A model generated the notes under the pieces. That model had not been told where the DNA came from. It was given only the letters and a program-made list of their open reading frames with translations, and searched no databases. From positions 62,001 through 126,000 of the forward strand of contig DAOPZC010000005.1 of the NCBI GenBank assembly GCA_035353175.1: DNA of 64,000 bases, given 5' to 3'. Below are positions 52,717-61,188 of the stretch, in pieces. The DNA is from DAOPZC01 sp035353175 (GTDB lineage: Bacteria; Verrucomicrobiota; Kiritimatiellia; RFP12; UBA1067). Within the stretch, counting starts at the first letter, position 1. Each line of letters begins with the position of its first letter. A program made the translations under genes and the position numbers.

Positions 52717-54165
52717 TCACACCGTGTAGTACTGCTCCCAGCCTTTGCGCGGGGGCGGCCCGATGAGCAGCTGGTTGGCGATCTTGTTGTCGGGGATCGT
52801 CCCCGTCTTCCGGTCGAAACGGAAGGACTGGTTGAGGCGCTGCGCGATGCAGCCGAGGCAGAGAACCTTGCTCAGCTCGCCGGAGACCTCGAAGCGTGAG
52901 TTGCACGCTTTCTCGTTTTTCACGCCGAGGGCGAAGTCCTTGAAGTGGTTGGGCATCTTCTGCTCGAAGGAGGGCAACGTGCCGACCTTCTCTTCGAGCC
53001 CGTTTTTGACGACTGAGAGGGTGCTGCCGTGCGAGGTTCCCTTGAAACAGACACCGTCGGCGCGGTAGATGATTTTCCCGGGATCGAGGGTCTTGACCGC
53101 ATTGCCGCTGCCGCCCGAAGGGGGTGCGTCGCCGCCGTCGGACTTGGTTTTGTCGAAGCCGTTGGGCAGCTTCGGCAGGTTGCCGATGCCGTCGCTCCAG
53201 ACGATGTCCATAGCGGGCATCTTGGGGCCGCGCTCCGGGAAGTGGAACCGCAGGGTCGACCCCATCGGGAAGACGTAGCGGTTGTGCCCCGCCATCTTTT
53301 CGATGGTGACCGATTCCGGCATGCCGAGGTTGAGGAACTCATGGGCCGTGTCGAGGATGTGCGCGCCCCAGTCGCCGAGCGCGCCGTTACCGAAGTCGAA
53401 CCAGCAGCGCCAGTCGCCGTTGATGTAATCCTTGTGGAAAGGGTGGAAGGGGGCCTGGCCCAGCCAGGTGTCCCAGTCCATTTCCTTCGGCAGCTCGTCC
53501 GCCTTGGCCAGCCAGGCTTCCCACGTCATGCTCTTGTCGGGGACTAGGGCATTCCACTTGTGCCAGCGGCGGCCCTTGGTCATGTGCGCGTCCATTTTGA
53601 CGACGTTGTCCAGGATGCCGGCCTTGACCATGGCGCGGAACTGGTAGTAGTTTTTTTCGGAGTGTCCCTGGTTGCCCATCTGGCAGGCGACCTTGTACTT
53701 CTTTTCGGCCCGCATGAGGAGGTCGCACTCCTGGACCGTGTGTGCGAGGGGCTTCTCGACATAGACGCCCTTGCCGAGCGCCATGGCGTGCATGCAGATC
53801 GGGAAGTGGGTGTGGTCCGGCACGCCGGCGGAGATGGCGTCGATCTGGTTCGCCATCTTGTCGAACATCTTGCGGAAGTCTTGGAAGCGCGGCACGTCCG
53901 GAAATTTCTGCAGGATGCCTTCGGTGTGCCTGGCTCCCATCTGGGTGTCGCAGAGCGCGACGAGGTTGAACAGGCCGGTCGCCATCAGGCCGTTGACCAC
54001 GTCGGCGCCGCGGTTGCCGATGCCGCAGCACGCCAGGTTCACCTTCTCGTTCGGGGTTGCGGCGCCCGATTGGGCGGACGTGCGGAGGAACGGGAACGCC
54101 GCGATGGCCGAGGCGGCGGAGGCGTGCTTTAAGAACGAGCGGCGCGAGGCGGAATACGTGGGCAT
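52717..54165 (-). CDS. Tat-exported Gfo/Idh/MocA family oxidoreductase
   Basis: 482 residues. Tat signal SRRSFLKHASAASAIAAFPFL, Rossmann domain VNLACCGIGNRGADV with LCDTQMGAR, then SAGVPDHTHFP and YVEKPLAHT. The C-terminal domain has CWFDFGNGALGDWGAHILDTAHEFL. An insertion near SDGGDAPPSGGSGNA is low complexity. Start 54165 follows AGGGGA. It diverges from a PfkB sugar kinase, so the two may form a small sugar-oxidation and phosphorylation module (inference). Confidence 0.9.
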   Translation of the reverse strand: MPTYSASRRSFLKHASAASAIAAFPFLRTSAQSGAATPNEKVNLACCGIGNRGADVVNGLMATGLFNLVALCDTQMGARHTEGILQKFPDVPRFQDFRKMFDKMANQIDAISAGVPDHTHFPICMHAMALGKGVYVEKPLAHTVQECDLLMRAEKKYKVACQMGNQGHSEKNYYQFRAMVKAGILDNVVKMDAHMTKGRRWHKWNALVPDKSMTWEAWLAKADELPKEMDWDTWLGQAPFHPFHKDYINGDWRCWFDFGNGALGDWGAHILDTAHEFLNLGMPESVTIEKMAGHNRYVFPMGSTLRFHFPERGPKMPAMDIVWSDGIGNLPKLPNGFDKTKSDGGDAPPSGGSGNAVKTLDPGKIIYRADGVCFKGTSHGSTLSVVKNGLEEKVGTLPSFEQKMPNHFKDFALGVKNEKACNSRFEVSGELSKVLCLGCIAQRLNQSFRFDRKTGTIPDNKIANQLLIGPPPRKGWEQYYTV

Positions 54166-54336
54166 GGCGTGTCCCCTTTTGAGTTGGTTCAAACACCGGT
54201 CAAAGATGATCGATGGAGCGAGGTTAACAGAGATTTGGAACGGGTTCAAGCGCCGCGTTTTCCTCTTTCCATCGAGAGGGGAACGCGTATACTTATGCGT
54301 TTTCTGAAACATGACTCCACTCTTTCGAGGTCAATA

Positions 54337-55437
54337 ATGTCGACACTGAACATTAAGCCGTCGGGCAGTTGCCGGTATGACGAAATTTCGCTGGGCGAAG
54401 TGATGCTGCGTCTCGACCCGGGCGACATGCGCGTCAAGAACACGCGCTCCTTCACGGTCTGGGAGGGGGGGGGCGAGTATAACGTGGCGCGCGGGCTGCG
54501 CAAGTGCTTCGGTCTCAAAACAGCGGTCGTGACGGCCTTTCCAGACAACGATATCGGCCGCCTGGTCGAGGATTTCATTCTGCAGGGCGGCGTGGACACG
54601 TCGCTGATCAAGTGGGTGCCCTTCGACGGCATCGGCGCGGCCACGCGCGTCGGGCTGAATTTCACGGAGCGCGGCTACGGCGTGCGCGGCGCGCTGGGCG
54701 TGAGCGACCGCGGCCACTCGGCGGCCTCGCAGATCAAGCCCGGCGACATCGACTGGGAGCACGTTTTCGGCACGCTCGGAGCGCGCTGGTTCCACACGGG
54801 CGGGATCTACGCGGCGCTTTCGGCGACCGCGCCGCTCGTGCTCGAGGAGGCGATGGCGGCGGCCCGCAAGCACGGCACCGTCATCTCGTACGACCTGAAC
54901 TACCGGCCCTCGCTCTGGAAGGCGTTCGGCGGTCAGAAGGCGTGCCGCGAGGTGAACCGCCGCCTCGCCCAGTACGTGGACGTGATGATCGGCAACGAGG
55001 AGGATTTCACGGCCTGTCTCGGACTCGAGGTCGAGGGCGTCGACGAGAATCTGAGCGCGCTGCCGATCGACGGCTTCAAGCGCATGATCGAGCGCGCGGT
55101 GAAGGAGTTTCCGAACTTCAAGGTCGCGGCCACCACGCTGCGCGCGGTCAAGTCGGCCTCGGTCAACGACTGGAGCGCCATCTGCTGGTACGACGGCGCG
55201 TTCCACCAGGCGATGGAGATGAAGGACCTCTCGATCTACGACCGCGTGGGCGGCGGCGACAGCTTCGCGTCCGGCTTGGCCTACGGGTTCTTGGCTTTCA
55301 ACGATGCGCAGAAGGCGGTCAATTACGGTTGCGCCCATGGCGCGCTCGCGATGACGACGCCCGGCGACACCTCGATGGCGTCGAAAGGCGAGGTCGAGAA
55401 ACTCGTGGCCGGCGGCAGTGCCCGCGTGGTCCGTTAG
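54337..55437 (+). CDS. PfkB-family sugar kinase, candidate 2-keto-3-deoxygluconate kinase
   Basis: 366 residues. Ribokinase/PfkB fold: LGEVMLRLDPGD at the start, GGGEYNVARGLRKCFGLKTAVVTAFPDNDIG, and the C-terminal catalytic motif DRVGGGDSFASGLAYG (Asp base). KdgK proteins begin with the same GEVMLRL pattern, and KduD elsewhere in the window makes 2-keto-3-deoxygluconate, so KdgK is a reasonable but unproven call; fructokinase or another sugar kinase is possible. ATG 54337 follows GAGG at 6 nt. A -10-like TATACT lies at 54288-54293. Confidence 0.85.
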   Translation: MSTLNIKPSGSCRYDEISLGEVMLRLDPGDMRVKNTRSFTVWEGGGEYNVARGLRKCFGLKTAVVTAFPDNDIGRLVEDFILQGGVDTSLIKWVPFDGIGAATRVGLNFTERGYGVRGALGVSDRGHSAASQIKPGDIDWEHVFGTLGARWFHTGGIYAALSATAPLVLEEAMAAARKHGTVISYDLNYRPSLWKAFGGQKACREVNRRLAQYVDVMIGNEEDFTACLGLEVEGVDENLSALPIDGFKRMIERAVKEFPNFKVAATTLRAVKSASVNDWSAICWYDGAFHQAMEMKDLSIYDRVGGGDSFASGLAYGFLAFNDAQKAVNYGCAHGALAMTTPGDTSMASKGEVEKLVAGGSARVVR

Positions 55438-55460
55438 GCGTCCGATAGCCTGATAAATGC

Positions 55461-55498
55461 TTAAAACGAGTTCGCCGGGGGTCGTTTTGTTTATTATC
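55461..55498 (+). terminator. Weak possible terminator after the PfkB kinase gene
   Basis: AAAACGA pairs with TCGTTTT across a loop of about 12 nt and is followed by a T-rich stretch. The stem is short and AT-rich. Confidence 0.3.
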
Positions 55499-55502
55499 AC
55501 TA

Positions 55503-55531
55503 TTGACTCTATAGATATTATTTATTATCTT
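55503..55531 (+). promoter_or_regulatory. Strong promoter for the small secreted protein gene
   Basis: TTGACT (55503-55508), 17-bp AT-rich spacer, TATCTT (55526-55531). The surrounding 50 bp are far more AT-rich than the neighbouring genes. Confidence 0.65.
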
Positions 55532-55595
55532 GACCGCGTTTTTACAAGTGCCCAGCGGACCGGGCCTACCGATAAAAACAGAAAAGGTGCCTCAT

Positions 55596-55814
55596 ATGAA
55601 GAGACTCAATACCGTGTTACTCGCGACCGCCCTGATGGGGACGTTGGCGATTGCCGCCTCAGCGGCCAATTGTCCTTCCTCCGGCGGAACGTGCAAGAAA
55701 GGGCAGAGCAACTGTAGTTCAATGTCGTCGGGCGGAAAATGCCAGAAGGTGCCGACTACCGGCACGTCGACGGCGAGAAAGACCGCGGGCAGAACGGCCA
55801 AAGCACGCAAGTAG
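55596..55814 (+). CDS. Small secreted Cys-containing basic protein, unknown
   Basis: 72 residues. Signal peptide MKRLNTVLLATALMGTLAIAASAA. The mature part of about 48 residues has four cysteines (NCPSSGGTC, SNC, GGKC) in a Ser/Gly/Lys context and a Thr/Ala/Lys/Arg-rich tail (RKTAGRTAKARK). I recognise no family. ATG 55596 follows AAAAGG. The gene has its own strong promoter and a perfect-stem terminator, so it is a complete single-gene unit. It could be an envelope, metal-binding or secreted peptide, but nothing in the sequence decides this. Confidence 0.75.
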   Translation: MKRLNTVLLATALMGTLAIAASAANCPSSGGTCKKGQSNCSSMSSGGKCQKVPTTGTSTARKTAGRTAKARK

Positions 55815-55877
55815 TCGGATGTGCCAGGCCCGCTCGTTCGTTCCACGATACTCCGTGGTCCGATCATGGGCAGAAAA

Positions 55878-55908
55878 GGCTCGCGGCAAACCGCGAGCCT
55901 TTTCTTTT
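55878..55908 (+). terminator. Terminator of the small secreted protein gene
   Basis: GGCTCGCGG-CAAA-CCGCGAGCC, a perfect 9-bp stem, followed by TTTTCTTTT. Confidence 0.92.
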
Positions 55909-55950
55909 GTCCGAGTGGACTTTGAACAGCGTTGTTTTGGAGAAAAGGGC

Positions 55951-55980
55951 TTGCAGGGCGCGGGGGCCGCAGATTATTCT
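55951..55980 (+). promoter_or_regulatory. Promoter for the glutaminase-like/EEP fusion gene
   Basis: TTGCAG (55951-55956), 18-bp spacer, TATTCT (55975-55980), 75 bp before the start. An inverted repeat GTTGGC-N6-GCCAAC follows in the leader. Confidence 0.5.
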
Positions 55981-56055
55981 TAGCACTTAAGTTGGCTCCA
56001 GCGCCAACAAGTTTGGAATTGGCAGCCGGAAGATCTCGACAAAGGGGGAATTGTC

Positions 56056-59000
56056 ATGCGGTTGAATCGGTGGGCTTATGCTGTTTTGGCGAGCGTTTTG
56101 GCGACGGCGGGGATGGCGGGGGAAGGGACGCTGCGCGCGCCGTCTGTGCCGCTGGTGAGCGTGGATCCGTTCTTTTCGGTCTGGTCTCCGGCGGACACGC
56201 TGGCGGCCGCGCCGACGGAGCACTGGTCGGGGCAAGCCCAGCCCATGACGGCCCTGCTGCGGGTGGACGGCAAGGCTTGTCGGCTGATGGGGACGGAGCC
56301 GGCCGACGTGCCGGCGATGCCTCAGACGGGGTGTACGGTGTGGCCGCTGCGCACGCTCTGCGTTTTCGCGGATGGCGCGGTGCAGACGGAACTGACGTTC
56401 GCGACGCCCGCGCTGCCGGAGAACCTTGACCTCTTTTCGCGGCCGGTCACGTATGTGACGTGCCGGGTGAAGTCGCTGGACGGCAAGCGCCACGCGGTGC
56501 AGTTCTATTACGACGTCGGCGGCGAGATCGCGGTGGGCAGCGACGAGCAGACGGTGGTGTGGCAGGCGGATCCGGTCGAGGGTCTCGCGGCGATGCGCCT
56601 CGGTCGCGAGCAGCAGCCGGTGCTGGGCCGCTCCGGCGACCGCGTGCGCGTGGACTGGGGCTGGTTCTGGCTGGCGGTTCCAGCTCAGGGCGGCGCGGTG
56701 CGCGCCGCAGCCGGCGCCGAGGCGCGCAAAACCTTTGTCGCGTCCGGCACCCTGACGGAGACAGCGCCGCAGATGCCTGCGGCCGTGAAATCGGCGCGTC
56801 CGGTGCTGGCTTCGGTGCGCGATTTCGGCGTGGTGGACGAGGCCGAAACCCATCTGCTGCTGGCCTATGACGATGTCGAGTCGGTGATGTTTTTCAACCG
56901 CCCGCTCAAGGCGTGGTGGCGGCGCGGCGGTCTCTCGTTCGCCGCGATGCTGGCTGCGGCCGAGCGCGACTATGCGGCGCTGGCGCCGCGCCTGGCTGCG
57001 TGCGACGCGGAGCTGATGGCCGACTTCAACCGGGTCGGCGGCGAGACGTATGCGGCGCTGGCGGCGCTGGCCTACCGCCAGTCGTTCGCGGCGTGCAAGC
57101 TGGTGTCCGACCCCAACCGGCAGCCGCTCTACTTTTCGAAGGAGAACGCCAGCAACGGCTGCATGGGCACGGTGGATGTGCTCTATCCGCAGATCCCGCA
57201 CCTGCTGCTGATGAGCCCGACGCTGGTGCGCGCGACGCTCGCTCCGATCCTGCTCTACGCCTCCGACCCGCGCTGGCGCTTCGACTTCGCGCCGCACGAC
57301 ATAGGCCAATACCCGCTCGGCAACGGCCAGCGCTACGGCGAGGGCGAGCGCGGCGAGAAGAACCAGATGCCCGTCGAAGAGTGCGGCAATATGCTGATCT
57401 GCCTGGGCGCGTTGTCACAGGTCGAAAACAGCGCCGCGTTCGCCGCCCAGTGGTGGCCGACCGTTACCCGCTGGGCCGAGTATCTGGCGCAGAAAGGGTT
57501 CGATCCCGAGAACCAGCTCTGCACCGACGACTTCGCCGGACACCTCGCGCACAACGCCAATCTCTCGATTAAGGCGATCATGGGGCTGGCCTGCTATGCG
57601 AGGATGGCCGCGCTGAACGGCGACGCGGTGACTTCCGAGCGCTTCATGAAGCTTGCGAAGGACATGGTCCCGAAGTGGATCGAGGCGGCCAAAGGCGGAC
57701 GGGGCGGATCGTATCGTCTGGCCTTCGACCAGGCGGATACCTGGTCGATGAAGTACAACCTCGTCTGGGACCGTGCGCTCGGCTTCAACCTCTTCCCGCC
57801 CGAGGTGGCCGCGACAGAGATGGCTTTTTACCGCACGACGCAGCAGAAGTACGGTCTGCCGCTGGACAGCCGCAAGCTCTGGACCAAGTCGGACTGGCTG
57901 GTGTGGACGGCGACCTTGACCGGCAAACGCGAGGATTTCAATGCGCTGATCGCGCCGCTCTTCGCCTTTCTGAACGAGACGCCGGACCGTATTCCCTTCG
58001 GCGACTGGTATCAGACCGACTCCGCCAAATTCGTTCATTTCCGCGCGCGCTCGGTGGTCGGCGGCGTCTTCATGCCCTGCCTCTACGATGCGGCGCTGTG
58101 GAAGAAGTACGCCGCACGCGATTCCCAATCGACGGGGCTCTATGCGCCGCTCGCGCCAAAACCCGGAGCGGGGCGGACCGTGATTCCCGAAGGCCGTTCG
58201 TCCAAGGAGATCCTCTGGAAATACACCACTGAGAAGCCGGCGGAGGGGTGGCAGAAGCCCGATTTCGACGATTCGGGCTGGAAGAGCGGACCCGGCGGAT
58301 TCGGAAAGGGCGCGCCGAACACGGCGCCTGCGACGGAATGGACGACGCCGGTCCTGTGGATGCGCCGCGAGTTCCGCTTGCAGCAACTGTCGGCGCTGAA
58401 GCCCGCGCTGTCGGTCTACCACGACGAAGATGCGGCCGTCTATATCAACGGCGTCGAGGCGGCCCGGCTCAGCGACTTCACCACCGACTATGTGGCGGTG
58501 CCGCTTTCCGAGCCGGCGCGCCAGGCGCTGCAGCCCGGACGCAACGTGCTGGCGGCTGAAGTGCGGCAGACGCGCGGCGGCCAGTACTTTGATGCCGGCC
58601 TGATGGCGCTGGAGCAGTCGACACCGTTCCGGCTGGCGACGTTCAATATTCGTATGGCCGGCGCCAGCGTGGCCAAGCCCTCAGACCGGCCGCCGAATTC
58701 TTGGACCTGCCGCGTGGACCGCGTGTGCGGACTCATTGCGGACAAAGGGTTCGACCTGATCGGCTTCCAGGAGGCACAGGCCGATCAGATCGACGACCTG
58801 TTGGCGCGGTTGGGCGGGAATTGGGCTTCTGTGGGCGTCGGACGCGAAGACGGCAACCGCAAGGGCGAGCATTCCTGCATCTTCTACAAGCGAGACCGTT
58901 TCGAGCTGGTGAAGAGCGGGACGTTCTGGCTCTCCGAGACGCCGGAAGTGCCCGGTTCGAAGTCATGGAACACAGGCTGCACGCGCGTCTGCACGTGGGC

Positions 59001-59493
59001 CGACCTGAAGGACCTCAAATCCGGCAAGTCGTTTGTCCATTTCAATACGCACCTCGACCACATGAGCCCCGAGGCCCGCAAGAACGGCATGACGCTCATC
59101 CTTTCCCGCATGGCGCGGCTGGCGCAGGGGCGGCCCGTATTCCTGACGGGCGACATGAACGCGACGCCTGAGCGGCGCCCCGTCGATGCGGCGGCGCTAC
59201 TCGCCGATTTCAAGAACGCCGGACCCAAGGATCCCCAGGCGCAGGGAGGACCGTATGCCGTGGCCGTGGCCAACCTGCGCGACAGCTTCGACATCGCGCA
59301 GACGCCGCACGCCGGTCCGATCAAGACCTTCTCCGGTTTCAAGTTCGTCGAGCATCCCGAGGGACAGCCCATCGACTACATCTTCGTGTCGGCCGGCATC
59401 GGGGTGCTCACCCACGCGACGCTCAACGATTCTGTGAGCCAGCTCTATCCGTCCGACCATTTCCCGGTCGCGGCGGATGTGGCGGTGGAGTAA
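56056..59493 (+). CDS. Secreted fusion: glutaminase-like (DUF4964/5127/4965/1793) + lectin-like domain + EEP phosphoesterase
   Basis: 1145 residues with a signal peptide (to ~22). Residues ~25-690 match the GtaA-like architecture: DUF4964 (LRAPSVPLVSVDPFFSVWS), DUF5127, DUF4965 and DUF1793 (HDIGQYPLGNG, MPVEECGNMLICLGAL, KYNLVWDRALGFNLFP). A jelly-roll domain spans ~715-870 (WQKPDFDDSGWKSGPGGFG; HDEDAAVYINGVEAARL). Residues ~875-1145 form an endonuclease/exonuclease/phosphatase domain with all key motifs: FNIR (Asn864), FQEAQ (Glu906), NTHLDH, TGDMNATPE, IDYIF and SDHFPV (His1135). No stop or frameshift interrupts the joins. Relatives of each module usually occur as separate proteins. AAAGGGGG precedes the ATG. 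Confidence 0.88.
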   Translation: MRLNRWAYAVLASVLATAGMAGEGTLRAPSVPLVSVDPFFSVWSPADTLAAAPTEHWSGQAQPMTALLRVDGKACRLMGTEPADVPAMPQTGCTVWPLRTLCVFADGAVQTELTFATPALPENLDLFSRPVTYVTCRVKSLDGKRHAVQFYYDVGGEIAVGSDEQTVVWQADPVEGLAAMRLGREQQPVLGRSGDRVRVDWGWFWLAVPAQGGAVRAAAGAEARKTFVASGTLTETAPQMPAAVKSARPVLASVRDFGVVDEAETHLLLAYDDVESVMFFNRPLKAWWRRGGLSFAAMLAAAERDYAALAPRLAACDAELMADFNRVGGETYAALAALAYRQSFAACKLVSDPNRQPLYFSKENASNGCMGTVDVLYPQIPHLLLMSPTLVRATLAPILLYASDPRWRFDFAPHDIGQYPLGNGQRYGEGERGEKNQMPVEECGNMLICLGALSQVENSAAFAAQWWPTVTRWAEYLAQKGFDPENQLCTDDFAGHLAHNANLSIKAIMGLACYARMAALNGDAVTSERFMKLAKDMVPKWIEAAKGGRGGSYRLAFDQADTWSMKYNLVWDRALGFNLFPPEVAATEMAFYRTTQQKYGLPLDSRKLWTKSDWLVWTATLTGKREDFNALIAPLFAFLNETPDRIPFGDWYQTDSAKFVHFRARSVVGGVFMPCLYDAALWKKYAARDSQSTGLYAPLAPKPGAGRTVIPEGRSSKEILWKYTTEKPAEGWQKPDFDDSGWKSGPGGFGKGAPNTAPATEWTTPVLWMRREFRLQQLSALKPALSVYHDEDAAVYINGVEAARLSDFTTDYVAVPLSEPARQALQPGRNVLAAEVRQTRGGQYFDAGLMALEQSTPFRLATFNIRMAGASVAKPSDRPPNSWTCRVDRVCGLIADKGFDLIGFQEAQADQIDDLLARLGGNWASVGVGREDGNRKGEHSCIFYKRDRFELVKSGTFWLSETPEVPGSKSWNTGCTRVCTWADLKDLKSGKSFVHFNTHLDHMSPEARKNGMTLILSRMARLAQGRPVFLTGDMNATPERRPVDAAALLADFKNAGPKDPQAQGGPYAVAVANLRDSFDIAQTPHAGPIKTFSGFKFVEHPEGQPIDYIFVSAGIGVLTHATLNDSVSQLYPSDHFPVAADVAVE

Positions 59494-59572
59494 GGCCGGA
59501 GCGTTGAGGGCGGCTGTTCGCTGAGCGGGTGTTCGAGGCTGCCGGTCGTGCGAAGACGGCACCGTCGCCGCA

Positions 59573-59601
59573 TTGACGTGAAGAAGCGGTCGGATTAGGA
59601 T
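59573..59601 (+). promoter_or_regulatory. Promoter for the 59644-64000 operon
   Basis: TTGACG (59573-59578), 17-bp spacer, TAGGAT (59596-59601), 42 bp before the first gene. Confidence 0.55.
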
Positions 59602-59643
59602 GGACATCAAAAATGGGATAAGCTTGAGAGAAACGGGGGAGGG

Positions 59644-61101
59644 ATGAATCGCCGGACTTTCTTGAAGACGACCGTTGGCGCGGCAACTGCGCTTTCCGCG
59701 GCCTCTTATCTGCGTGCTCAGGGCGCGAACGACGCCATCCGCGTGGCGTTCATCGGCATGGGTTCGAAGGTTAAAATAGGCGGCATGGGCCGGAACGACA
59801 TGAAGGGGTGCCGCGGCGTGCCCGGTGTCCGCGTCGCAGCGCTTTGTGACGTCGATTCCGCCAACCTCGGGTTCGCCCTTGACGAGTGCGCCAAGCACAA
59901 CGAGAAGCCCGAGACGTTCGCCGACTACCGGAAGGTGCTGGAGCGGAAAGACATCGATGCCGTCTGGGTCACCACGCCGAACCACTGGCACGCGCTGGTC
60001 AGCATCCATGCCGCGCAGGCCGGCAAGCACGTGTTTGTGCAGAAGCCGGTCTGCCACAATCTGATCGAAGGCCGGCGCATGGTCCAGGCCGCCCGCAAAT
60101 ACGACCGGGTGATGTATTCCGCGACGCTCACGCGGGCGATGGCTGGCTTCCGCGAGGCTGCCCGTTTCGCCCTCGAGGGCAACCTCGGGAAACCGCTTTA
60201 TATCCATGCGGTCCGCTACGGCGTGAGGACGAGCATCGGCAAAGTCGCCGCTCCGACGCCGATCCCCATGACGCTCGACTATAACCTCTGGTGCGGTCCG
60301 GCCCCGATGAAGCCGCTCATGCGGCAGAACCTGCACTACGATTGGCACTGGGACTGGGATTACGGGAACGGGGAGCTCGGCAACTGGGGCATCCACCTGC
60401 TGGACGGCGCGCGGGAAGTGGCGGGCAAGGGCATGCCGACCAGCGTGTTGAGCGTGGGCGGCCGCTTCGGCTACACGGACGACGGCGTGACGCCGAATAC
60501 GCAGATCACGTTGTTCAACTACGAGCCGCTGCCGATCATCTACGAGATGCGGGCCCTGCCGAGAGACAAAAGCCTCTGGAAAGGGGGCGGTTGGGGACAG
60601 CCGGACATGGATGTGCTGCACGGCCAGGCGTATACGACGTCTGTCCAGTGCGAGGGCGGCTACACGGTCGGCAACAAGGCCTTCGACAAGGCGGACAAGC
60701 TGATCCAAGAGTTCACGCCGTCGCTGAAATCGCCGCGCGCGGCCTTTTTCGATGCCGTCCGCGGAGCGGAGACCATGCCGTATTACGACATCGCCGAGGC
60801 CCATGTGTCCACGAGCCTGGTGCATCTGGGGAACATTTCGCACCGGCTGGGGAGCACGGTCTCGCCGGACGAGATCCGTGAGCGGGTCGCCGTCAACGGC
60901 GATTTCCAGAAGGCGTGGGAGCGGATGGCCGCCCACCTCGATGCGAACGGCATCGACCTGCGCAAGACGCCTGCGACGCTCGGGCCGTTTCTGCAGTTCG
61001 ATCCGGCGTCGGAGCGGTTCACCGGGGCGTTGGCCGATGAGGCCAACCGCTGTCTCGGACGGGAATACCGCAAGGGCTTCGAGGTGCCGGACACGGTCTA
61101 G
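59644..61101 (+). CDS. Tat-exported Gfo/Idh/MocA family oxidoreductase
   Basis: 485 residues. Tat signal NRRTFLKTTVGAATALSAAS, Rossmann domain IRVAFIGMGSK with ALCDVDSANLG, then TTPNHWHALVS and FVQKPVCHNL. C-terminal domain HWDWDYGNGELGNWGIHLLDGAREV, which replaces the usual G-H-DL pattern with an Asp/Trp-rich motif seen in many planctomycete-type members. GGGGGAGGG precedes the ATG. It heads a run of at least four closely spaced plus-strand genes, next to a Tat-exported TIM-barrel protein that may use the same sugar. Confidence 0.9.
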   Translation: MNRRTFLKTTVGAATALSAASYLRAQGANDAIRVAFIGMGSKVKIGGMGRNDMKGCRGVPGVRVAALCDVDSANLGFALDECAKHNEKPETFADYRKVLERKDIDAVWVTTPNHWHALVSIHAAQAGKHVFVQKPVCHNLIEGRRMVQAARKYDRVMYSATLTRAMAGFREAARFALEGNLGKPLYIHAVRYGVRTSIGKVAAPTPIPMTLDYNLWCGPAPMKPLMRQNLHYDWHWDWDYGNGELGNWGIHLLDGAREVAGKGMPTSVLSVGGRFGYTDDGVTPNTQITLFNYEPLPIIYEMRALPRDKSLWKGGGWGQPDMDVLHGQAYTTSVQCEGGYTVGNKAFDKADKLIQEFTPSLKSPRAAFFDAVRGAETMPYYDIAEAHVSTSLVHLGNISHRLGSTVSPDEIRERVAVNGDFQKAWERMAAHLDANGIDLRKTPATLGPFLQFDPASERFTGALADEANRCLGREYRKGFEVPDTV

Positions 61102-61188
61102 CGACGTGTGCCGGGCGTGCCGCTCGCGGGCACGTTTTCAGAATGTGTCGGAGGGGTGATGGGAAGTAGACCTTTCAGGAGGACGGGA

